Assembly (NCBI GenBank): GCA_019118345.1
Contig: DWZD01000039.1
Location: 1-64,000 of the forward strand
Source of the DNA: Candidatus Desulfovibrio intestinavium
GTDB taxonomy: Bacteria; Desulfobacterota; Desulfovibrionia; Desulfovibrionales; Desulfovibrionaceae
DNA: 64,000 nucleotides
Direction: 5' to 3'
Below are positions 54,995 to 64,000 of this stretch, piece by piece. Under the pieces are notes generated by a model that saw only the letters and a list, made by a program, of their open reading frames with translations, was not told the origin of the DNA and searched no databases. Numbering within the stretch: position 1 is the first letter of the stretch; each line of letters starts with the position of its first letter. Position numbers and translations under genes: made by a program.

Positions 54995-55303
54995 ATGAAT
55001 CGCAGGCAATTTTTCGCCGCTGTCGGTCTGGCGCTGGCCGGGCTGGCCTGTTCGCAAACCTTCCCCGCCGAGGCGCTCGCTCGCAATCGCGACGGCACCG
55101 GCCCTGACGGACGCGGCCCCCGCTCCGGCAGGGACTGCGACGGCACCGGCCCCCGGCGTCCGCCCCGTGACGGGCGCGGGCGCGGCAACGGCAACGACTT
55201 CCGGCCCCGGAACAATGGAGCGGGCGGCTACGGGCCGCGTGACGGTTCCGGGCCCGGCCACGGCCCCCGCGACGGACGCGGCCCCCGGCAGGCCGCCCCC
55301 TAG
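54995..55303 (+). CDS. Small exported Gly/Arg/Asp/Pro-rich protein
   Basis: MNRRQFFAAVGLALAGLACS Tat-like signal then DGTGPDGRGPRSGRD... low-complexity repeats; SD AAAGGAGGGG. Confidence 0.75.
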   Translation: MNRRQFFAAVGLALAGLACSQTFPAEALARNRDGTGPDGRGPRSGRDCDGTGPRRPPRDGRGRGNGNDFRPRNNGAGGYGPRDGSGPGHGPRDGRGPRQAAP

Positions 55304-55491
55304 GGGGAACTTCCCCCGAGCGCTGTGAGGCATCCCGCTTCCCGAGCGCGGCCCAAGGCCCCCGCCAAGGGGGCCTTTTGCGTGCCGTACCTTCCCCGTC
55401 AAAACGGATGACAAACGGCCCGGGAGCAGGCACACTGCGGACACGCCCCCGCCGCGCGCAGGGGCAGTCCCCTGCCCAGAGGAGCGCCGTC

Positions 55492-58400
55492 ATGCCCTTC
55501 ATTGCCGATCTGCATATCCATTCCCGCTTTTCCCGCGCCACGAGCAAGCAGCTTTCTCCCGCCCATCTGGCGGGCTGGGCGCGCTGCAAGGGCATCGATC
55601 TGCTCGGCACCGGCGATTTTACCCATCCCCAATGGCGGCAGGAACTGCGCGACTGCCTCGTGGAAGATACGGCAAGCGGCCTCTACCGCCTGCGCGAACA
55701 CGCCCCCCTGCCGGATCTGCCCGTCGAAGGCGGCCTGCCGGTCGGCAACGACCCCCTTTTCCTCCTGCAAACCGAAATCAGCTCCATCTACAAGCGCCAC
55801 GGCAAGGTGCGCAAGGTGCACAACCTCGTGTTCGTCCCTACCCTCGAGGATGCCGAACGCCTTTCCCGGCGACTGGAAGGGATCGGCAATCTGGCGTCGG
55901 ACGGACGCCCCATTCTGGGCCTGGATTCCCGCGATCTGCTGGAAATCTGTCTGGAGACCTGCCCCCGCGCCGTGCTCATCCCCGCCCATGTCTGGACGCC
56001 GTGGTTCGCCCTTTTCGGCTCCAAATCGGGCTTTGATCGGCTGGAGGACTGCTTCGGCGATCTGTCCTCCCATATCTTTGCCCTCGAAACCGGCCTCTCG
56101 TCCGACCCGGCCATGAACCGTCTGGTCAGCGCGCTGGACGGCTATGCCCTCATTTCCAATTCCGACGCCCACTCCGGGGCCAATCTGGGCCGCGAGGCCA
56201 ACCTCTTTGACGGCAGCCCCAGCTATGACGGCCTGTTTGACGCCCTGCGCCGCAGCGCCCGCCATGAAAGCCAGGACGGACAGGACTGCCGCTTTCTGGG
56301 CACCCTGGAATTCTATCCCGAGGAAGGCAAATACCATCTGGACGGCCACCGGGCCTGTCAGGTGGTCATGAGTCCGCGCGAGGCGCTGGCCTGCGGCAAT
56401 ATCTGTCCCGTCTGCGGCAAGCCCCTGACCATCGGCGTGCTGCACCGCGTCTGGGAACTGGCCGACCGGGAAGAACCCGCCCGCCTGAACCGCGAACCCG
56501 CCGTCCACCCCCTCATTCCCCTGCCCGAACTGGTGGGCGAGCTGCTGGGCGTCGGGGCCGCCTCCCGCAAGGTGCGGGTTCGCTATGCCCGCCTGCTGCG
56601 CGAACTCGGCCCGGAAATGGATATTCTCTGCCGCCTGCCCCTTGCCGATCTCTCCGGCCACTGGCCCCTGCTCGGCGAAGCCGTGGGCCGCATGCGCCGG
56701 GGTGAGGTCTACCGCGAAGGCGGCTATGACGGCGAATACGGCGTGGTGCGCGTCCTCTCACCGGATGAGGCCGCCCAGCTCCACGGCAAGCCGCGCAGCC
56801 GCAAGGCCACGCCCGCCCAGCCCGCCGCCCCGGCCCCCGGCACGGCACACGCCCCCAGCCCCGCGCCGCGCGCCCTGTGCCTGCTGGACGGCATTCCCCT
56901 CCCGGCCCGGCCCGCCGTCCCGCACGACGCTGCGGACAGCCTGCGCGCCTTCCGCGCGGCCCGCGCCCCGCAAGATGCCCCCGCCCCGGAAGGCGCACCC
57001 TCTCCCGAATTTTCCGATGAACAACGAGCGGCCCTTGCCGCCGGGCCGGAACCGGTGCTCGTGCTGGCCGGGCCGGGCGCGGGCAAGACCCGCGTCCTCG
57101 TGGGCCGCCTGCTCTCCCTGCTGGCCTGCAACCTCCCGGCAGAAGACCTGCTGGCCATTACCTTCACCCGGCGCGCCGCCGCGGAAATGCGTCAGCGCCT
57201 GCAGGCCCGCTTCCCTGCCGCCGCCGTCCTGCCGTCCTGCGATACCCTGCACGCCCTGGCCTGGGACTTCCTGCGGCAGGGCGATCCGCAGGCCGTCCTG
57301 CTGTCCGAGGAGGCCGCACGCGACATCTTCCGCCTGGCCAATCCCGGCCTTGACGCCGACAGCCTGCGCCGCCACTTCGACGCCTACGCCCTCTGGCGCG
57401 AACAGGAACAGCACGGACGCCGCCTGCCCCCCGATGCGGGCGAACTCCCCCTTCTGGGCACGCCCTCCCTGCCCTGGCTCACCGCCGCCCGGGCCTATGA
57501 TGCGTTCAAGCAAAGCCACCAGCCCCGCCTCCACGACTACGCCGATCTGCTCGACAGCTTCCTCCTTGCCGCCAAGCGCGGGGAACTCCCGGCCCGGCAA
57601 CATGTGCTGGTGGATGAAATTCAGGATCTCTCCCCCAAACAGCTGGCCATCGTGCGCGCCCTCCTGCCCGAAGACGGCTGCGGCTTCTTCGGCATCGGCG
57701 ATCCCGACCAGGCCATTTACGGCTTTCGCGGAGCCACCGGCCAAAGCGAGGAAAGCATCCGCGAAATCTGGCCCGCTCTGCGCGTCTTTCGTCTGGCGTG
57801 CAGCTACCGCGCCGGACAGGCCGTGCTGGATGCCGCCCGCCTCGTCCTGCAGCAAAACGCCCGCTGCGGCGAACTCCACGCCGCCCGTCCGCTGGAAACC
57901 TGCCTGCGCCTCTTCACCGCCTCCACGCCGCAGGCCGAAGCCCGCTGGATTGCCGATCATGTCCGCCGCCTGCTGGGCAGCTCCTCCCTTACCCTGCACC
58001 GCGAAGGGCAGGAGCGCGACACTACCCTCGAAGGCCGCCTTGCCCCCGGCGATATTGCCGTGCTTGTCCGCATCCGGGCGCAAATCCCGCCCATCCTCGC
58101 CGCCCTGACCGCCGCGGGCATCCCCTGCGACGCCCCGGCCGAGGAAAGCTGCTCGCAGGACGATTTCTGCCGCGCCGTCCTCTTTGCCGCCGCCCAGAGC
58201 TGCGGACAGGAAAGCCTCGTCCCCCCCTCCTGGGCCGAAGCCGCCCGCCGCCTTGCCGATACCGCCGCCGGACTCGATCCGCATATGCTCGCCCCCCGAC
58301 TCCTTGACGCCGGCACGCCGCTCCCTCCCGAGCGCATCGGCAAAGGCCTCTGCTCCCTGCTGGGCTGGGACGCCACCCGCACCAGCCTTGCCCTCAACCG

Positions 58401-58875
58401 GCCCGTCTGGCGCCGCCTCTGCCGCCAATGGCACGAAAAGAGCAACTGGCCCGACCTCCTGCAAAGCCTCGCCTGGGAAGATGAGGCCGAAAGCCTGCGC
58501 CCCCGTGCCGAACTCGTGCAAATCATGACCATGCATGCGTCCAAGGGACTTGAATTTCGCGCCGTCTTCCTCCCCGGCCTCGAGGACGGCCTCCTGCCCC
58601 TGCGCCGGGAATGCCTCCTCGGCCAGCCCGCCCCCGACGCTGCCGCTGCCGGCCAGCTGCCCCAACTGCCCGTAGACGAACGCCGCCTGCTCTACGTCGC
58701 CCTGACCCGCGCCGCTCAGGGCATCTACGCCAGCCGCTGCCGCCAGCGCACCCTCTATGGGCAGCGGCTCCAGCTGCCCCCCTCCCCCTTCCTCCCGCTT
58801 GTCCAAGCCTGCTTCCGGCAGTCCGCCCTCACCGCCCGCATCCGCCAGACCCCTGAGCAGCTCTCCCTGCTCTGA
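55492..58875 (+). CDS. PHP-domain (endonuclease Q-like) / UvrD-Rep-type SF1 helicase fusion protein
   Basis: N-term ADLHIHSRFSRATSKQ...GTGDFTHPQW...SDGRPILGLDSRDLLEI...PAHVWTPWFALFGSKSGFD...ETGLSSDPAMN...SNSDAHSG...CPVCGKPLTIGVLHRVWELADRE; C-term LAGPGAGKTRVLVGRL, ITFTRRAAAEMRQRL, LVDEIQDLSPKQ, GDPDQAIYGFRGA, TMHASKGLEF, LLYVALTRA. Confidence 0.93.
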   Translation: MPFIADLHIHSRFSRATSKQLSPAHLAGWARCKGIDLLGTGDFTHPQWRQELRDCLVEDTASGLYRLREHAPLPDLPVEGGLPVGNDPLFLLQTEISSIYKRHGKVRKVHNLVFVPTLEDAERLSRRLEGIGNLASDGRPILGLDSRDLLEICLETCPRAVLIPAHVWTPWFALFGSKSGFDRLEDCFGDLSSHIFALETGLSSDPAMNRLVSALDGYALISNSDAHSGANLGREANLFDGSPSYDGLFDALRRSARHESQDGQDCRFLGTLEFYPEEGKYHLDGHRACQVVMSPREALACGNICPVCGKPLTIGVLHRVWELADREEPARLNREPAVHPLIPLPELVGELLGVGAASRKVRVRYARLLRELGPEMDILCRLPLADLSGHWPLLGEAVGRMRRGEVYREGGYDGEYGVVRVLSPDEAAQLHGKPRSRKATPAQPAAPAPGTAHAPSPAPRALCLLDGIPLPARPAVPHDAADSLRAFRAARAPQDAPAPEGAPSPEFSDEQRAALAAGPEPVLVLAGPGAGKTRVLVGRLLSLLACNLPAEDLLAITFTRRAAAEMRQRLQARFPAAAVLPSCDTLHALAWDFLRQGDPQAVLLSEEAARDIFRLANPGLDADSLRRHFDAYALWREQEQHGRRLPPDAGELPLLGTPSLPWLTAARAYDAFKQSHQPRLHDYADLLDSFLLAAKRGELPARQHVLVDEIQDLSPKQLAIVRALLPEDGCGFFGIGDPDQAIYGFRGATGQSEESIREIWPALRVFRLACSYRAGQAVLDAARLVLQQNARCGELHAARPLETCLRLFTASTPQAEARWIADHVRRLLGSSSLTLHREGQERDTTLEGRLAPGDIAVLVRIRAQIPPILAALTAAGIPCDAPAEESCSQDDFCRAVLFAAAQSCGQESLVPPSWAEAARRLADTAAGLDPHMLAPRLLDAGTPLPPERIGKGLCSLLGWDATRTSLALNRPVWRRLCRQWHEKSNWPDLLQSLAWEDEAESLRPRAELVQIMTMHASKGLEFRAVFLPGLEDGLLPLRRECLLGQPAPDAAAAGQLPQLPVDERRLLYVALTRAAQGIYASRCRQRTLYGQRLQLPPSPFLPLVQACFRQSALTARIRQTPEQLSLL

Positions 58876-58914
58876 TTGATTATGAACACCGGTACGGTAT
58901 TGATGTTTTTTTTT

Positions 58915-59233
58915 CGGGGAGGAAAACCTTTTGTGAACAAAAGGTTTTCCTCCCCGAACCCCTCCTTTCCCAAAAACTTTGCCGGGTCACTGCCGTGCCG
59001 ACGTGGCCCGGCAGGGCGTCACGCGCCTGTTCCGTCTCCCGGCGGCATGACAAAAAAGGCCGGGCAGTCGCAACTGTCCGGCATGCCGCCTTGTGCAGGG
59101 TTTGGCTGGGCTGGGGGCAGGCGACGCCCGGCATGGCGCGACGCCCGGCATCAGGACAGTAAGGTTTTTGGGGGGATGGGGGGTGTGGGGGGAAGGGCCC
59201 CTTTGTTCACAAAGGGGGCCTTCCCCCCACGAA
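58915..59233. repeat. Compound hairpin-bounded intergenic repeat, copy 2
   Basis: Hairpins at 58915-58956 and 59185-59230 flank the same ordered boxes found (inverted) at 2-467. Confidence 0.87.
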
Positions 59234-59283
59234 AGCCAAAAACAGCCACTCTTTGTAACAAAAAGAAATATTTGTTCTGTTGA

Positions 59284-59299
59284 AATTCAAATTTGAATT
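59284..59299. promoter_or_regulatory. Perfect 16-bp palindrome upstream of TetR gene; candidate operator
   Basis: AATTCAAATTTGAATT, about 65 bp before ATG 59365. Confidence 0.6.
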
Positions 59300-59364
59300 A
59301 GATATGTTGAAAAGCGTTGCCGCACGGCGGCGAAAAATTTTTTGATCCCGGGAGCGTGGAGAGG

Positions 59365-60063
59365 ATGTCCAGCAAGCAGACGGTTTCCCCGGCGGCAGAA
59401 GCGGGCGCGGCATCGCGCGGCGCGCGGATGGACGGCGAGCAGACGCGGGCGCGCATCATCGAGACGGCGGGGCGGCTCATGGCCGAGAACGGCTTTGCGC
59501 AGACCACGTCCAAGCGGATATGCGAGACGGCCAACATCAACATGGCGGCCATCAACTATCATTTCGGCAGCCGCGAGGGCTTGTATCTGGCGGTGCTGGA
59601 GGACATGCACAACCGCATCATCGACCGGGAATTTCTGGACAATCTGGCCGGGGAGGCCATTCCGGCGCGGGAAAAGATGGAGCGCATCGTGGCGGCGCTC
59701 ACGGCGGGGCTGGCCGCGCCGCAGCAGTGGCACATGCGGGCCTGGGCGCGGGAAATCGTGGCGCCGTCGGCCTATCTGCAGGATGTGATGCGGCGGGTGG
59801 TGGCGGCCAAGTTTCAGATCATCAAGGGCATCATCAGCGACATGACGGGCATCCCGCAGGATGCGCCGGAGCTGGAATGCTGTCTGGTCAGCGCCTTGGG
59901 GCCGTTCATCCTGCTGCTGGTGGCGGACAGGCGTTTTTCCTCGTCCCTTGTGCCCTTGTTGTGCCATGCGCCGCGCGTGCAGACGCACATGGGCGAAATG
60001 GCCATGACCGTGCTGGATGCGGCGGCCCGCAGCTGGCGGCAGCGACGGGAAGGGGCCTGCTGA
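59365..60063 (+). CDS. TetR-family regulator with CerR-like C-terminal domain
   Basis: TRARIIETAGRLMAENGFAQTTSKRICETANINMAAINYHFGSREGLYLAVLEDMHNRII HTH; C-terminal region CerR/DUF1956-like. Confidence 0.92.
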   Translation: MSSKQTVSPAAEAGAASRGARMDGEQTRARIIETAGRLMAENGFAQTTSKRICETANINMAAINYHFGSREGLYLAVLEDMHNRIIDREFLDNLAGEAIPAREKMERIVAALTAGLAAPQQWHMRAWAREIVAPSAYLQDVMRRVVAAKFQIIKGIISDMTGIPQDAPELECCLVSALGPFILLLVADRRFSSSLVPLLCHAPRVQTHMGEMAMTVLDAAARSWRQRREGAC

Positions 60064-60146
60064 GCGCGGGTGCGGAAGATTTTTTGATTGTGAACGGTAG
60101 CCCGTTGCGGGCACAAAGGCCGCTTCGGCGGCAAGGATAGACGGAT

Positions 60147-63100
60147 ATGGACGATTCCGCGCTTTTTCTGGGACTGGATGCCGGTTCCACCACGGTCAAG
60201 CTGGCGCTGGTGAATGCGGACGGCGCGCTGCTGGAAGCACGTTACGAGCGGCACGGCGCGGCGGTGCGGGCCACGCTGTGCCGTTTGCTGGACGAGCTGG
60301 CGGCGAAGCATCCGGGCCTGCGGGTGCGGGCGGCCATTACGGGGTCGGCGGCGCTCAAGCTGGCGCAGGCCTTGGGGCTGCCCTTTGTGCAGGAGGTGCT
60401 GGCCACCTCGCGCGCCATTTCGGTGCTGGCCCCGCGGACGGACGTGGCGGTGGAGCTGGGCGGCGAGGACGCCAAGATTCTCTATTTTTCCGACGGATCG
60501 GACAATCTGCGCATGAACGAGGCCTGCGCGGGCGGCACGGGGGCCTTCATCGATCAGATGGCCGTGCTCCTGCATACGGACGCGCCGGGCCTCAATGAGC
60601 TGGCCTTGCGGCACACGACCATCTATCCCATTGCCTCGCGCTGCGGGGTGTTCGCCAAGACGGACGTGGTGCCCCTGCTCAACGAGGGGGCGGCGCGCGA
60701 GGATTTGGCGGCCTCCATCTTTCAGGCCGTGGTGGAGCAGACCATCGGCGGGCTGGCCTGCGGGCATCCCATACGGGGCAATGTGGCCTTTCTGGGCGGG
60801 CCGCTGCATTTTCTGTCGGCCCTGCGGGAGCGTTTCATCGAGACCTTGCAGCTCAAGCCGGACGAGGTCATGGACGTGCCGGACGCGCAGTTCATCGTGG
60901 CGCGCGGCACGGCGTTGAGCCTCATGGCCCTGCCGGGGCAGCCGCGCCCCGTGCATGCCGAGGCCCTGACCGTGGAGGAACTGGCCGAGCGCGCCCGCAC
61001 CCGCGAGCTGGACGGCGAGCGCACGGCCACCCTCGAGCCGCTCTTTGCGGACGAGGCGGAATATGAGGCCTTCCGGCAGCGCCATGCGGCCGGGGCCGTG
61101 GCGCGCCGACCGCTGGAGGATGCGCGCGGGCCGTTCTATCTGGGCGTGGATTTGGGTTCGACCACGGTCAAGGCCGTGCTGACCGACCGGGAAGGGGCGG
61201 TGATCACGACGTGGTATCGGCGCAATCAGGGCGATCCGCTGGCCGAGCTGCTGCCCTATGTGGCCGATCTGGTGGATTCCCTGCCCGAGGGCGCATGGAT
61301 CGAGGACAGCGCCTGCACCGGCTACGGGGCGGCCTTCGCGCAGGCGGCGCTGGGTTCGTCCATCACCGAGGTGGAAACCGTGGCGCATCTCAAGGCGGCC
61401 TGCCGTCTGGTGCCGCAGACCTCCTATGTCATCGACATCGGCGGTCAGGACATGAAATGCCTCAAGGCCCGGGACGGCTGCATTGCGGGCGTGACGCTCA
61501 ACGAGGCCTGCTCGGCGGGCTGCGGGGCCTTTCTGGAGACCTTTGCCCAGAGCCTCAACCTGAGCATGGAGGATTTCGTGCGGGCGGCGCTCTTTGCCCG
61601 GCATCCCGTGGATCTGGGGTCGCGCTGCACGGTGTTCATGAATTCCAAGGTCAAGCAGGCCCAGAAGGAAGGCGCGGATATCGGGGATATTGCGGCGGGT
61701 TTGTGTTATTCGGTGATCCGTAATGCCCTGTACAAGGTGCTGCGCCTGCGCAGTGCCGACGAGCTGGGGGACAGGGTGCTGGTGCAGGGCGGATCCTTCA
61801 TGAACGACGCCCTCTTGCGGGTCATGGAGCGTCTGCTCGGGCGCGAGGTGTTCCGACCGGACATTGCCGGGCTGATGGGGGCCTACGGCGCAGCCCTGCT
61901 GGCGGCGCGGCGTCCGGTGAGCGAGGGCAGCCGTCATCCGCTGGAAGCGGCGGCCCTGCGTGCCCTGCGCATCGAGACGAAGCATTTGCGTTGCAAGGGC
62001 TGCGGCAATCATTGTCGGCTCACGCTCAACCGCTTTTCCAACGGGCGGCGCTTTGTGGCCGGGAACCGCTGCGAGCGCGGGGCCGGGCAGCTCGGCGCGG
62101 CCCATGAGGCGGCGGCCCCCATGCCCAACATCTACGAATGGAAGAACCGGCGGCTGTTCGATTATACGCCGCTGGACGAGGACAAGGCCCCGCGCGGGGT
62201 CATCGGCATTCCCCGGGTGCTCAATATCTTCGAGCATTATCCCTTCTGGTTCACCTTTTTCACGAAGCTGGGCTTCCGGGTCATCCTTTCGCCGGAATCG
62301 GGCAAGGAGGTTTTCGATCTCGGCCTGTCCTCCATGCCCTCGCAGACGGTCTGCTATCCGGCCAAGCTCGCGCACGGGCATGTGACGGCCCTTCTGCAGC
62401 AGGGGGTGCGGCGCATCTTCTTCCCCTGTCTGCCGCGCGAGCGCGGCGACGCCATCACCAAGGCCAACGGCTACAACTGCCCGGTGGTGTCCGGTTATCC
62501 CGAGGTGATCCGCCTCAATATCGACGAGGTGCGGCAGCAGGGCGTGCATCTGCATACGCCCTTCGTGTCCCTGCAGAGTCTGGATGCGCTGGTGGATCGC
62601 ATGCACGAGGAATTTGGCCTGCCGCGCGGCGAATTGCGCGAGGCCGGACGCGCGGCCCTGCGGGAGTTCGAGACCTACCGCGCCGAGCTGCGGGCCGAGG
62701 GCGAGCGGGTGCTGGACATCGTGCGGCAGTCCAACGGGCTGGGCATCGTGCTCTGCGGGCGTCCCTACCATGTGGATCCCGCCGTGCATCACGGCCTGCC
62801 GGACTACATCGCCTCGCTGGGCGCGGCGGTACTCAGCGAGGACAGTGTGGCCCATCTGGGACGGCTGGACGACAGCCTGCGCGTGCTCGACCAGTGGAGC
62901 TACCATTCCCGGCTCTACCGGGCCAGCACGCTGGTCTGCGACACGCCGGAGCTGGAGATCGTGCAGCTGACCTCCTTTGGCTGCGGGCTGGATGCCATCA
63001 CCAGCGATCAGGTGGCCGAGCTGCTCCAGCGGGCCGGGCGGCTGCATACGCTGATCAAGATCGACGAGGGTTCGTCGCTGGGCGCGGCCCGCATCCGCAT

Positions 63101-64000
63101 CCGCTCCCTGCTGGCGGCGGTGCGCGAGCGCCGGGAAGCGGCGGTGCGGCGCACGGTGCAGGGCAGGCCCGCGCCGCGGCCCGTATTCACCAAGGCCATG
63201 CGCGAAACCCATACCATTCTGGCGCCGCAGATGGCTCCCCTGCATTTTGACATCCTCAAGAGCGCCATCAATCATTCGGGCTATCATCTCGAGGTGCTGC
63301 CCTCGGTGAGTCCGCGCGCCATTGAACTGGGCCTGACCTATGTGCACAATGACGCCTGCTATCCGGCCATTGTGGTCATCGGGCAATTGCTGGACGCCCT
63401 GAAGAACGGCCAGTGCGATCCCAAGCGCACGGCGCTCATGCTGGCCCAGACCTGCGGCCCCTGCCGGGCGAGCAATTATCCGGCCCTGCTCAGGAAGGCC
63501 CTGCAGGAGGCGGGCTTTCCGCAAGTGCCGGTACTGACCATGACCAGCGGCGACGTCAACCGTCATCCGGGCTTCAGCATTTCGGCCAAGCTCTTTCACC
63601 GCATGATTCTGGCCTGCCTGTATGGCGACATGCTGCAGCGGGTGAGCATGGCCTGCCGCAGCAACGAGCTGCATGCGGGAGATACGGACGAGCTGCTGCA
63701 GAGCTGGCTTAAGCGGGCGCGTTCCAGCGCGGTCTGGGGCGACAGCGCGGTGTTTCGCGAGCACATGCACGACATCGTGAGCGATTTTTCGGCGATTCGG
63801 CTGGACGGCGTGCCGCGCCCCAAGGTGGGCATCGTGGGGGAAATCCTGCTCAAGTATCATCCTGACGCCAACAATCAGGTGGCGGAGCGCATCCGGGAGG
63901 AGGGCGGCGAGCCGGTGCTGACGGATCTCATGGACTTTTTCCTGTATTGCTCCATGGATCCGGTGTATTCGTGGCAGCGGCTGGGCGGGCGCGTGCTGCC
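60147..64000 (+). CDS. Large acyl-CoA dehydratase activase-type protein (two BcrA/BadF ATPase modules, DUF2229-like and HgdB-like region); truncated by window end
   Basis: GLDAGSTTVKLALV and GVDLGSTTVKAVLT repeats, NEACAGGTGAFIDQMA and NEACSAGCGAFLETFA, GIPRVLNIFEHYPFWFTFFTKLGFRVILSPESGKE; open to 64000 so missing from the ORF track. Confidence 0.93.
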   Translation, partial: MDDSALFLGLDAGSTTVKLALVNADGALLEARYERHGAAVRATLCRLLDELAAKHPGLRVRAAITGSAALKLAQALGLPFVQEVLATSRAISVLAPRTDVAVELGGEDAKILYFSDGSDNLRMNEACAGGTGAFIDQMAVLLHTDAPGLNELALRHTTIYPIASRCGVFAKTDVVPLLNEGAAREDLAASIFQAVVEQTIGGLACGHPIRGNVAFLGGPLHFLSALRERFIETLQLKPDEVMDVPDAQFIVARGTALSLMALPGQPRPVHAEALTVEELAERARTRELDGERTATLEPLFADEAEYEAFRQRHAAGAVARRPLEDARGPFYLGVDLGSTTVKAVLTDREGAVITTWYRRNQGDPLAELLPYVADLVDSLPEGAWIEDSACTGYGAAFAQAALGSSITEVETVAHLKAACRLVPQTSYVIDIGGQDMKCLKARDGCIAGVTLNEACSAGCGAFLETFAQSLNLSMEDFVRAALFARHPVDLGSRCTVFMNSKVKQAQKEGADIGDIAAGLCYSVIRNALYKVLRLRSADELGDRVLVQGGSFMNDALLRVMERLLGREVFRPDIAGLMGAYGAALLAARRPVSEGSRHPLEAAALRALRIETKHLRCKGCGNHCRLTLNRFSNGRRFVAGNRCERGAGQLGAAHEAAAPMPNIYEWKNRRLFDYTPLDEDKAPRGVIGIPRVLNIFEHYPFWFTFFTKLGFRVILSPESGKEVFDLGLSSMPSQTVCYPAKLAHGHVTALLQQGVRRIFFPCLPRERGDAITKANGYNCPVVSGYPEVIRLNIDEVRQQGVHLHTPFVSLQSLDALVDRMHEEFGLPRGELREAGRAALREFETYRAELRAEGERVLDIVRQSNGLGIVLCGRPYHVDPAVHHGLPDYIASLGAAVLSEDSVAHLGRLDDSLRVLDQWSYHSRLYRASTLVCDTPELEIVQLTSFGCGLDAITSDQVAELLQRAGRLHTLIKIDEGSSLGAARIRIRSLLAAVRERREAAVRRTVQGRPAPRPVFTKAMRETHTILAPQMAPLHFDILKSAINHSGYHLEVLPSVSPRAIELGLTYVHNDACYPAIVVIGQLLDALKNGQCDPKRTALMLAQTCGPCRASNYPALLRKALQEAGFPQVPVLTMTSGDVNRHPGFSISAKLFHRMILACLYGDMLQRVSMACRSNELHAGDTDELLQSWLKRARSSAVWGDSAVFREHMHDIVSDFSAIRLDGVPRPKVGIVGEILLKYHPDANNQVAERIREEGGEPVLTDLMDFFLYCSMDPVYSWQRLGGRVL

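Noticed and set aside
56758-58806. 682-aa minus-strand ORF
   Set aside because: Antisense to the helicase domain
58915-58956. Hairpin as ordinary rho-independent terminator of the helicase gene
   Set aside because: T-run precedes rather than follows the stem in the sense direction; treated as part of the repeat element instead
59814-63860. 1348-aa minus-strand ORF
   Set aside because: Antisense to clear activase-family coding sequence on the plus strand; His/Gln/Arg/Gly-rich translation with no domain pattern, typical GC artefact

Overview
This 64 kb window is high-GC chromosomal DNA. Gene order and protein signatures look like a Desulfovibrionaceae-type sulfate reducer; that assignment is inference, since no search was run. 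Most of it is housekeeping: tsf-rpsB, rimP-nusA-ylxR-infB, a ccmE-F-A-B-C-D-TPR cytochrome c maturation operon, a TPP riboswitch with thiSGH, purA, a stand-alone AICAR transformylase, asnS, holB, ribF, sdaA, cbiA, and tRNA-fMet, tRNA-Asp and tRNA-Val. No CRISPR array, prophage, transposase or integrase was found. The items most worth a second look are: (1) a PHP-domain protein resembling endonuclease Q fused to a UvrD/Rep-type helicase in one 1127-aa polypeptide (55492-58875); (2) a modular, hairpin-bounded intergenic repeat in two inverted copies about 58 kb apart (about 2-467 and 58915-59233), each starting about 40 bp after a gene stop codon; (3) a second small repeat with a 20-bp perfect terminal inverted repeat (39443-39567) and a related copy at 37531-37600; (4) a CcmE with CxxxY in place of the heme-binding HxxxY, in a ccm operon with no ccmG/ccmH; (5) a solitary Mrr-like restriction endonuclease next to an apparently frameshifted unknown gene; (6) a TetR/CerR-like regulator with a 16-bp perfect palindrome upstream, followed by a giant acyl-CoA dehydratase activase-type gene that runs off the window edge. 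Many long ORFs in the supplied track are antisense artefacts of high GC and were rejected.
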